Assembly (NCBI GenBank): GCA_033980235.1
Contig: CM067066.1
Span: 30,770,680 to 30,834,679, forward strand
DNA length: 64,000 nt
Direction: 5' to 3'
Origin: Diadema setosum
Lineage: Eukaryota > Echinodermata > Echinoidea > Diadematoida > Diadematidae
Position numbers and translations under genes: made by a program. Every line of letters starts with the position of its first letter. The stretch's first letter is position 1. The notes under the pieces were generated by a model, which was not told where the DNA came from, did no database searches, and saw nothing but the letters and a program-made list of their open reading frames with translations. Positions 41,059 to 50,538 of this stretch are shown one piece after another.

Positions 41059-42751
41059 GTGATGAAAGGAGAGGGATCTTTGTCTCTATTAACCCATTGA
41101 AGACAAGTCCCGAGCATACTCGGACAGGTGTCTCAGGGAAATGTGTGTTATAGCAAAATCAGCTCATAGATCTTCAGTGGGTTAATACAGCACATAATGT
41201 TTTAGATTTAACTGACATTGTAAGATAAGTTTGCAGTAAACATACATGTATATAGAAAAAGCTGTAACCTATCCATGCATGAGCAAAATGTTACCAACTC
41301 GTGTTTAGCTATGGATTTTAAACACTTGTGTGTGGATTTTTTTATCTACACCATACAATCTTTTTTGTCTTATATTCAGTTCCTCATAGGGTTGATACAG
41401 GCAACTCCCATAATGAGGAGGACCTCAGGAATGGCAGTTTTCTTTCATTGTATTGAAATCTTGTTATAGCTAAACAATGAAGTATATAAAGTTATATAGA
41501 CAATAATTTTGGGACCTTAATATTTACTTTGTTGTAATGAGAGTTTTGTTATGATCATTATAATGGGAGTGCACTGTAGTTTGAATAACAAGCCATTTCA
41601 GAGTTCATTTTGTACATGAATAGAAAAAGGTCATTTGTACTGACAGGCATGTTTGTAATTTTACTAAGATCAAAAGTCGCTGTGATATAGTGATTACATG
41701 TATTATTGTAATCCTTATAATATGGTGCTTACCAGCATACTGTTAAGACATAAAGGTATTTATTCTAAAAAAAAGAAGCAATATATGAAAGGATATCAGT
41801 GCTTGTCATCAGTGCTTGTTTTATACAACTGAAATAGTGAACAAGGCTTTTTCTGCAGCAAATATGGAAGTTGATGGAAACTAAATCAATGTATTTAGAT
41901 TTAAAAATATTTACAGTACACTATCTAATGTCACTTTTTGCTGACAATTAATGAAGTTCTGAAAGAGAGTTCTGGTAATTGTCATTAAAGATCATTATTT
42001 GGATTTAGAGTTATTTGATTAAGAGTAAGAATAGTATTTCTAAATGTATGGCAGATGTTTTCTCCTGTCTTTGAATGGACAATAAATGAAATAAAATGAT
42101 CAGGTGAATTTATGAAATATTATTTTTGTCTTTATCTAAAATTTCACTGTCAATTATTGTGTGATCACCAGGAGAGCATTGATTTTTTTTTTTTTTTTTT
42201 TTTTGTAATCAAGAAATAGGCAAAACAACTATTTCTGTCATGTACAAAGTTTTATTCTCCAAAAACATCTGGACAATCATTCTACCAAAGGTATCAGTTG
42301 GGGACAGGAAAGCAGACTTTTTTTTTTTAGACGGCAAGTGCTAAGAGATTGACTTATGTATTTTGTTCTTTTGATGCATATATCTTAACATTGTACAGTA
42401 ACCTGAAGTTTTCACAGTAATATTCTATTCCACCATACACTTTGTGCAGGTTTACACAGGCAGACAAGTCTCATAGTCAATGTATTGATGAAAGACTAAT
42501 GGAGCGAAATTTCATTGTGTTAATATTGAGTTTCTACTTCTCAATTATCATCATCCATTTTCTGTTGGTATTTACTCTTATCTAACCCAGGTCTTGACGA
42601 GAAAGCCCAGCCAGTCACTTGGCGTGTGAGCGGTTACCCGGCAAGGATACTCCAACACGAGTATGATCACTTGCAAGGAACACTCTACATAGATCATATG
42701 GACACACGAACCTTCACTGATCTTCAGTGGCCAAAATGGAATGAAAAATGA
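40488..42751 (+). CDS. PDF: Mitochondrial peptide deformylase, two coding exons
   Basis: Removes the formyl group from N-formyl-methionine of mitochondrially made proteins. Coding exons are 40488-41058 and 42591-42751, joined in phase 1 (donor cacag/gtgatg, acceptor taacccag) to 243 aa. All three metal-enzyme motifs are present: GVGLAGPQ (107-114), EGCLS with the metal-ligand Cys171, and HEYDH (213-217) with the two His ligands and catalytic Glu214. The first ~60 residues are basic, hydroxylated and poor in acids, as in a mitochondrial presequence. The C terminus MDTRTFTDLQWPKWNEK matches the animal form (MDSRTFTN in human). A splice acceptor at 40449-40450 shows that the first coding exon starts at 40451 and that a non-coding exon lies upstream. 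The intron holds two MITEs. Confidence 0.95.
41089..41185. mobile_element. ~95-bp TTAA MITE, copy 2 (PDF intron)
   Basis: Opposite orientation to copies 1 and 3: TTAACCCATTGAAGACAAGT to TCTTCAGTGGGTTAA, TTAA at both ends, with CCCGAGCATACTCGG centre. It begins only 31 bases after the last base of the PDF coding exon. Confidence 0.8.
41396..41578. mobile_element. TACAGTGCACTCCC-family MITE, copy 4 (PDF intron)
   Basis: Left TACAGGCAACTCCCATAATG, right TATAATGGGAGTGCACTGTA; interior with TTGTTATAGCTAAACAATGA and TTTGTTGTAATGAGAG like the other copies. Confidence 0.7.
42591..42751 (+). CDS. PDF: PDF last coding exon
   Basis: Encodes Gly191 to the stop: GLDEKAQPVTWRVSGYPAR, ILQHEYDHLQGTLY with motif 3, and the conserved tail, ending TGA at 42749-42751. 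This exon is too short to show as a long open frame but its phase and content fit exactly. Confidence 0.94.
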
Positions 42752-42884
42752 AGTACGGCTGCCAGGGAATGCAGAGCCCCTAACCTGCAGATTTCACTTT
42801 TTGCGTGACTCTAGGACCATGATGCAATATACCACGCTAAATACTGTGAGAGTAGATGGGGGGAAAAAAATGTGCCAGTAACTG

Positions 42885-42887
<3 letters not shown>

Positions 42888-42915
<28 letters not shown>
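42888..42915. repeat. (CTG)n microsatellite downstream of the PDF stop
   Basis: About nine CTG triplets, 137 bases after the stop codon, so likely in the 3' UTR. Confidence 0.9.
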
Positions 42916-42918
<3 letters not shown>

Positions 42919-43510
42919 ATCAAGCATCATCATCAGTTCAAAAATTCTCTTCAATTTTCCCATATTGCAATTGAATTTGAAATGGTGATATTCGTTTTGT
43001 CTGTCCCTCCTATACTCAATTTCCTTGAACTCTATGTGGATTTTTGTTTGATCTCTCATTCATCATACAGAATTCAGAATTGGCTCATCCTTAGTTGGAC
43101 ACGTAACTTGATATGTTGTGTGCTCTCTGAGAGATATATTAGAAAAGTGAGTACAGGTTATATTCATAATAAGTTGCAATTTCACACCCATAGAATTAGC
43201 CATTTGAATCCAAGCGAGTTACAGTTGTGAGTTCTCACAGAGAATAATGACACCAAGGAGGATGCTTGTTTTAACAATCCCAAAGCTATAAGCATTAAAT
43301 CTTAGCTTTGTATGTTTTATTTTGTATCATCTTCTTTAGAAGGGAGTTTCTGTGATCAGGGTATGCTGGAAATTCAAGTGAAGGTGATTGCATGGTACTG
43401 CTTTTTTCTCTGTGTACTCGAGCAAGTCTGAATTTAGGGCCACCACGGTTCATAGGCCACTGTTGCTCCTGTAACAGGATTTATTTGTGAGAATTGCATG
43501 GAGCTTGAAA

Positions 43511-43699
43511 TACAGTGCAGTCCCGTCATAAGGAAGTCCTCGGGACAGGTGGTTTTCTTTCCCTATACACTTGTACGTAAAAAGCCGATCAGTAAAATAT
43601 ACAAAGATAAGTAGATGATAATTTTAAGACCTGATATTTTACCTTGTTGTAACAAGAATTTCGTTATGACTGTGTTCATTATAACAGGAGTATGCTGTA
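43511..43699. mobile_element. TACAGTGCACTCCC-family MITE, copy 5
   Basis: Left TACAGTGCAGTCCCGTCATA, right TATAACAGGAGTATGCTGTA; interior CCTTGTTGTAACAAGAATTT matches copies 3 and 4. Confidence 0.72.
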
Positions 43700-44582
43700 C
43701 TAGAAGTTATATTGGGCCACCACTATACATAATTATTTTTGTAAGAATTATATGATATTCAAGCAACTCTAAAGTTTAAGGGAGTTGCCATTATGCAATA
43801 TTGAATGCACTCGAATCTGTACAGGGTAACCACTATTCACAATGAGGATTGCATGGTGTTCAAGAAGCTCAAAGTTGTATTCAACTGGAGATTGGGTTAT
43901 TGTGTCACTGCAGTATTTTGCAACAGTATAATGCTACAAGCATACGGATAGAAACAAAGCATAGTTCAGTTCTTACTGACATAATTTCATTCATCAAGTA
44001 TCTGGGGATTATGGAAGGCTCTTCATAACAGAAAAACCAAATGAAAGTGTGCGGCAGTATGTGGGGGCAGGTATGTGTACAAATTTTTAGCATAAATCTC
44101 TTTCAATTGGAACAGGCTGAAACTTTTAATCTGAGTTGCAGAAAAGGCAAATTGGCATTTGTATGTATCACTTGACCAATTAAATGGTATACAGTTAATA
44201 TTAAATTAAAAAAAAACATGTCTGCTACCAAGTACTAACAGGTCAGAGATATGGGTATATGAGACTAAGAAGGTTATTTTCATTTGCAAAATGAAAACCA
44301 CGTTTTGTCATGAACTGAATTGTTATGACTTTGGTTTAGATCAAATAACAAGACAAATTCTTTCCATCCAGCATTGATATGTTATACAATCATGTATCCT
44401 TTTAAGAAAATGTAAAAGAAAAAGCAAGTATCACAATTGTATTCTACTTTGGCATTAAAAAGTATTTCCATTATGGGTTTCATAAGTATTTACAAGATGG
44501 AGTGAAGAATTCTATTATAATCATTTCAGTGTATGTTCTGATTTCGAAATATGTACTATGATATTTGTGAATGAAAGCCGAA

Positions 44583-44627
44583 TAAATAATAATAATAATG
44601 ATGATAATAATAATAATAATAATAATG

Positions 44628-44658
<31 letters not shown>

Positions 44659-44685
44659 TGATAATAATAATAATAATAATAATAA
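44583..44685. repeat. (AAT)n microsatellite
   Basis: About 100 bases of AAT with scattered ATG triplets, just after GCCGAATAAAT; such arrays often mark the 3' tail of a non-LTR element. Confidence 0.93.
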
Positions 44686-45309
44686 AAATTGTGTAATGAT
44701 TAAAAAGGGAACATATATAAAATTATTTTAATTGAAATTTAATGTCAAATGTGTCAGTAGGGAGAATTTCTTGTAGGTTTGGCAGATTCAGGCAGTGTCA
44801 CTACTACATTATACTATTAAAGTGCTTTTTGAAGAGCAGTATTGCTGATCTTCAACGATTCATTCAATTCTAATAGGGCATGTATTTACATGACTGTATA
44901 CTGAAGTGAAAATAATAGCTACGGCAAAAATATTGTGGCTAATACATGCACTGTGCTTCAGCGTGCATGATATACAAAGGTTACTGAATTACTATACTTG
45001 TGAGCTGAAATTCTGGCAAAGTTATGCTGAATAGGATGTTGGGTAATGCATGTGGCATAAAATGTTGAGATTTACTTTAAATTGCATGAGTGAATTGCAT
45101 GTAGGGACATACACTCTTTTTTATAGCGGTTTGTCAGCTTAGCAAAATGCATTAAACTCTTGGACAGTAATGCCACATTAATAGAAAATGAGCAAATAAA
45201 TGTGAAACCACATTAGCTTTTTAACAGCGTCCTCATTTAATGATACAATGTTTGTACAATTCAGTGTCGTGTGTGCCGGAGTATGTGTCATAGAGTGTAA
45301 AATATGTGT

Positions 45310-45400
45310 GCGTGTGTGTGTGTGAGAGAGAGAGTGTGTGTGCATGTGTGCATGTGTGTGTGTGTGTGTGTGTGTGTGTTTGTGTGTGTATGTGTCTTTG
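45310..45400. repeat. (TG)n/(AG)n microsatellite
   Basis: About 90 bases of GT with a GAGAGA block and TGCATG interruptions. Confidence 0.92.
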
Positions 45401-45730
45401 TGTGTGATGTAGATGTATGTGGATATCTTTGATCATGTAACACTGGTAAAGAGTTTTGTTTTGTTTGTTTTTTTCGTTTTTTTTTATTTTTTTCCCCCAG
45501 CATAACTATACAGGAGTGGTAGTCTGGAGTAGTCAGTAGTCAGAAGTCAGAGTAATTTTGATACCTTAAAATCATCATCTAATCACAGATGCAATTCAGG
45601 TGACAGGCAACAACTAGAAAGACTTGACAAAGTAACAGATTCAAATCTGATCAAAACTATGATCAGATTTGACACACAGATCTAGAGTATTCAACTTGTG
45701 TGATGTGTGATTATTAAACAGACTCTTTTT

Positions 45731-46589
45731 ATACCCCCGCCAAACGAAGTTTGAAGGGGGTATATAGGAATCAGCGGACGGTCGGTCGGGCGGTCGAGCG
45801 GTCGGGCGGTCGGTCCGTTGCAAATCTTGCGTCGCGAACTACTTCCTCAGTTTTCAACCGATTCCCATAAAACTTGGCACAGATGTGTGCCTTGGGTTGT
45901 AGATTTGCAAGACGTATTTTTTGACAGTACCCAAAAGTACGTTGCCATGGTAACGGCATATTATGGGCAAAAATGGGTACAAATCTTGCGTCGCAAACTC
46001 CTCCCACAGTTTTTGATCAATTTTTATGAAATTAGGTACAGATGTTCATCTGAATATGTTAATGTGCAAGACACATATTTCCGCAGTGGCAAAAAGTGCG
46101 TTGCCATGGTAACGGCATGTTATTGGTAAAATATAGTTCAAAATGCTTCATGGCAAAACTGCTTCATCAGTGTTCTTCCAATTCTCATGGAATTCATATT
46201 GAATGTTTGTCTTAGGATATAGGTCAGCATGACACATTTCTTGACACTGACAAAAAGTATTTTGCCATGGTAACAGCTCACATATTATGAGCCAAAACGA
46301 TGGAAAATTTTGTGTTGCAAACTACTTCCTCAGTTTTTGCCCAATTTCCATGAAACTTGGTACAGATGTGTGCCTTTGGTTGTAGATGTGCAAGACGCAT
46401 TTTTCGACAGTACCCGAAAGTACGTTGCCATGGTAACGGCATATTAATGGCAAAAGATCAAGGAAAGATCTTGTGGATTTAACTACTTCCTCAGTTTTTT
46501 GACCAAAGCTTATGAAATGTTGTTTTGACCAAAGCTTATGAAATGTTGTTTGGCGGGGGTATAACCAGTCGCTGTAGCGACATTTCTAG
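45731..46589 (+). mobile_element. Helitron-like element with ~160-bp core repeats and (GGTC)n, copy B
   Basis: Head hairpin ATACCCCC ... GGGGGTAT with AAACGAAGTTT in the loop (45731-45765), a GGTC/GGGC run (about 45775-45818), then core units marked by GTTGCCATGGTAACGGC at 45941, 46100, 46262 and 46424 (period 159-162), then GGCGGGGGTATAACCAGTCG, hairpin GTCGC-TGTA-GCGAC and terminal CTAG. Tail and head match copy A in layout. A 25-base direct duplication (GACCAAAGCTTATGAAATG...) precedes the tail. Non-autonomous; the frame at 45818-46129 lies inside the core repeats and is not a gene. Confidence 0.7.
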
Positions 46590-47959
46590 TTGCATTCTGG
46601 TCTGAGAAGCTACACCGACTTTGGGCAGAAATCAGACTTATACAGAGGTTATGTTGGTACACTGTATATTTTTGTTGTAGTTTGCAATCTCTTGTTTTCA
46701 AATCTTCTTGCTGAAGACTGATATAAACAATGGTTAAGAGCTGGATCTTCCAAACTTTAGATGGGTTTTCATGTGTAAACAAAACACACTTATTATACGT
46801 TAGTGGACTAAGCAACCACCATATAACCTGAAAACATTTTTTCGAATAATATTTAACAAATAATATTTATTCATTTCTAATCAAATAATATTTATCCATT
46901 TCTAATCAAGTAATACAAAATACAGTACATCAATTCTCTTTGGTATTACTATGCAAACATATGTCATATGGGAACAATTCTTTTAAAGATAACTAAAATA
47001 ATTACACATTTTCATGTTTCAATATGACAGATAAAATGGCAATAGTACAGCAATGACCATAGGGAAAAAATGGAAGTATATTACATGTAGGCCTATATAT
47101 CTTAGTAAAATCCACCCTTCTAACACACACACACGAACACGCATCTTTCTTGTGTGAATGTTAAAGATCAGCATCGTGTATATTATCCCTTAGATATTCA
47201 AAGGACTAGGAGGTTCCACGCTGTTTTGAAATCATACTTGTGCTTTGCTTTCTTCAAAAAAAAAAAAAAAAAGAAAGTACAATCGGTATTAGGTTTGTGC
47301 TTCGGATCTTTAACCACATGACAAAACAGGACCCATCGTGCCTGTACATGTGTATTGGTAGATGCATTTTGCAAGGACAGTGACACAGCTGGGATAATAT
47401 GATGAACATGAGTTAGTCATATTTATGTCAGGCAGTGCCAACATAAAGAGGCAATGTTGTTTACTAATCGAGGGCCCAGTCAAGCTCGGTTCAAAATACA
47501 TTCTAGGGGGATAATCTCAAATTGGAGCATATGCACGAGCTATAAGAAGAAATTGAAAAAGAATCAGGAAAAGCACTAAGGAAATGATATGATAGAGTTG
47601 GAAAAATATCGATAGCACAAAGCAAACATTTTACTTTAGAAGGGAATGTTTTGCAAACGGTCGAAAGTGAATGGCATTCTTGTTTGTCTAAATTACTGAA
47701 TTGGATGGAATTCATCTAAAGTTTCCAAAAATTCTTAAACTTAGAAAAAAGCAATGCTATAGATAAACATTACGATACGACATTGTAAAGTATTAGATCG
47801 TGGGAGAGCGCATATGAGAATACATCTCACAGAGAACGGTATTTTTCTTTTCCAAAGAATCACCGCCAGACCGCCATTTGGAAGCATGCTCATAATGATT
47901 GTACAGATTGCAATATGCCGCGCTTTGTATACGATTCGACCAGAGTCATTTTTACGGGT
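46590..47959. other. Gene-free stretch
   Basis: No exon, RNA gene or clear element recognised; includes an imperfect duplication of TCAAATAATATTTATCCATT-like sequence near 46830-46910. Confidence 0.45.
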
Positions 47960-48247
47960 GCACGTCACGAAACCGACACCCACGAGTCATACATCCTACG
48001 AGTCATACAGCCCACGAGATATACAGCTCACGAGTCATACAACCCATGAGTTCGACACTAAGCTAATAAGGCCCACGAGACCGACACATTAAGCCCCGTG
48101 TTGTATCTGTCGAACTGGTGGGCTGTTTTTACCTAGTGTCGAACTCATGGGCTGTATGACTCGTGAGCTGTATGGTTCATGGACCTGTTTTCAATGTCGA
48201 ACTCGTGGGATGTATGACTCGTGAGTGTCGGTCTCGTGGGATGACCC
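47960..48247. mobile_element. Hairpin MITE with CACGAG-word arms, copy 2
   Basis: Ends GGGTGCACGTCACGAAACCG and, inverted, GGGGTCATCCCACGAGACCG. The left arm holds the words CCACGAGTCATACA and CACGAGATATACAGC in series; the right arm holds TGTATGACTCGTGAG and TGTCGAACTCATGGG. It is the reverse complement of copy 1 (18020-18290). Confidence 0.74.
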
Positions 48248-48249
48248 CC

Positions 48250-50352
48250 ATTTTTACACCATCTGTTGCAATGATTACATTACAGAACATTTTTCAACAG
48301 TCCAGATTTTTCCTATACGAACAATACGATTGGAATCAAGGTAAAATATTTTAGAACCTCCGTGCACGATTGCTCACGATGACATCACGATAGTGGGACA
48401 TTTAGAATAATGGTAGAGTAAAACTCCTCTTATCTTGATTGTTGAGGCATGCAGCTTTTTGTTATTTCTTTACAATTATAAGTTTCAAAGGCATGTATTA
48501 ATCATCCTTTAATTTGTAGTTGTTTCTTGAACACGTGTCAACAGATCATAACGGAAGTTCCCATCAGTTTTTTTTCCTCAAAATGCAATTTGTGAATACA
48601 ATGTAGGTTCCCTCTGATTTTGCGAACATTAAAAAAGAATTACAATGGAGAGGATTCTATAGATATGCTCACGATTACATGCGTGTGTGATTTCACTATT
48701 AATGTTCAATGTACTGTCTAGTCTATTCATCAGGAATGTAACACATACACGCCTGGGCTGCAACTGCTCCCTGACTTGTCAATGTGCCACTTGAGAAGTA
48801 CTGCCAAGCTGTTTTGCGACATTAAGATTGGGACAGGATGTTTCCATTTCTGGCTGATCATTATACAAGGACTTATCGCCCTCACCAGCTGGCCCTGTGA
48901 AGATATCGGCTGGCTCATTAGCTCTCATTCTGCACAATGTCGTTTGTTCGTGCAGTGTTCTTTTGTGTTTTTGTAAAGTTCAGTTCTTACACAAGTGTTT
49001 CTTGTCTTAGTTTTTATCCATTCCCATAAGTTTACACCAGATATTGTCCTCGAGAGGATTTATTGGAAAGTTGTTTAATTTGAGGATATGGTATAAATGT
49101 TTTCCTTTAAAGTGTATTTGATGTGCCGCCTGGAGAAATGCATATAGCGCTTTGGCTTGATGAAAGTTTGTATGTCTATCTTTGAATGGTTGGAGTGTCT
49201 TTCTGCGTTCTAAAGTGCTTATATTGGCAACACAATCTTTAGTATTGATCGAAAGAAGAAAACACACACCAGTGTGAACGCCGGCTCGTGGTGACAAGAT
49301 CCTTTTCTTTTTCTTTTTTTTTTCTTTTTTTTTAATACGGCCCGTGAGGGCCGGCTGAACGGGGAGGGGGGGGGGGGGGGGGGAGGGGGAGGTGGGGGGG
49401 GGGGCTCGCCCCTACCCCCACTTTTTTAGATCCCGGCAGTGTCACCCGAAAAAAAAAAAAAAAAAAAAAAAACATGTGCGTATAAGCCCATTTACACTTG
49501 CGTGCGTACAGACAGAAATTAAATTCCTTGCATTTATTTTACATGTACTAATACTGTGTGAACGGCGGATGATGCATGGTGTTCCTTTTTGACTGTTTGG
49601 ATTGGAATTACTGCCATAAATGTTTTCTTCAGTACACCTACGTGACCCTTAGAACTACGTGGCAACTCATAAATAAATTTAGATTATGCCATTATGGTAT
49701 TTGAGATATGGTAGGCCTATCTTTATCTCATTTTCTTCGTTAATTGTCTTTATATGTCTTCGTCCATTATGAGCAACAATGATATAAAATGATATTCTAG
49801 TAGAAATTTTTCAGGTGTAATGCAGTGGCCGATCCAGGGGGAGTGCACCGGGCGTCCCCCGCCCCATATCTTTTTGTTGAAACAAAAGAAATAAAAAGAA
49901 AAAATGGGTGATGCGTGCGCCCCTTTAATTTTGTAAAGGCGCCCCCCCCCCTTACGTAATTACTAGATCCGCCCCTGTAATGGCACTGCTTGATATTGAG
50001 AAATTTTAGTAGGCCCTTGTACATAATCCAATAAAAGGAAGAAGTAGTAGTGTATTAACAACAATCTAAATTTGCCGGAAAAACTGGATTGCTTGCTTTT
50101 GTTTCAAGTGTAAAAGAAAAAAATTAAAAATATTGTTCTTTTTAATCCCCTCAAAAAAACCCAAATCAGTTGTCTGAAAGAAGAACAAAAATAATAAAGT
50201 GGTTATACTCAAGTTTTATGAGAAATATCAAGGAGCTCGGTGGAGATAAGACCCGTGACCTAGCTTTTATTCATTTTATTTGAAGAGTGTAAAGCGCAGG
50301 CAGTGCGCTTCCTTTGCTCTTGTTTGTATGTGGCTAATTCAACACCACCATA
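48250..50352. other. Region upstream of SS18
   Basis: No exon recognised. Contains G-rich low complexity at 49361-49404, an A run at 49450-49472 and a hAT MITE (49823-49977). Confidence 0.45.
49823..49977. mobile_element. hAT-type MITE (CAGTGGCGGATCC family), copy 2
   Basis: CAGTGGCCGATCCAGGGGGA to CTAGATCCGCCCCTG, same interior words as the copy at 22956. TAATG flanks both sides, part of a likely target duplication. Confidence 0.78.
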
Positions 50353-50365
50353 GCGCGCAGGCGCA
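50353..50365. promoter_or_regulatory. NRF1-like site upstream of SS18
   Basis: GCGCGCAGGCGCA lies about 105 bases before the SS18 start codon and matches the GCGCAnGCGC core of NRF1 sites found in housekeeping promoters. No TATA box is evident. Single-motif evidence, so weak. Confidence 0.3.
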
Positions 50366-50469
50366 TCATCCTGGATTTTGAGGTTGTTGACAAAGAAAAT
50401 TTTCGCACAGCCGTCTGAGTTCGACTTGACCTTTTACTAAGATCAGTTTTCAGAAGCATTTGTTCAGCA

Positions 50470-50538
50470 ATGTCTTTAGCTTTTATGCCTCCTCGGCAGA
50501 GGGGGAAGTCTGTTGCTGACCAAGCGAGCATTCAAAAG
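50470..50538 (+). CDS. SS18: SS18 exon 1
   Basis: Encodes MSLAFMPPRQRGKSVADQAS IQK and ends in phase 0 at AAG/GTATGG. The start matches the MSVAF(x)PRQRGK start of vertebrate SS18, and the exon border falls after IQK as there. Confidence 0.92.

Larger units (their letters stand above)
42752..45730. other. PDF 3' UTR and downstream sequence
   Basis: Contains a (CTG)n tract at 42888-42915, a MITE (43511-43699) and an (AAT)n array (44583-44685). The end of the PDF transcript is not determinable; an AATAAA at 44580 precedes the AAT array. No further exon seen. Confidence 0.45.

Noticed and set aside
45233..45503. His/Thr-rich minus-strand frames
   Set aside because: (TG)n microsatellite read antisense.
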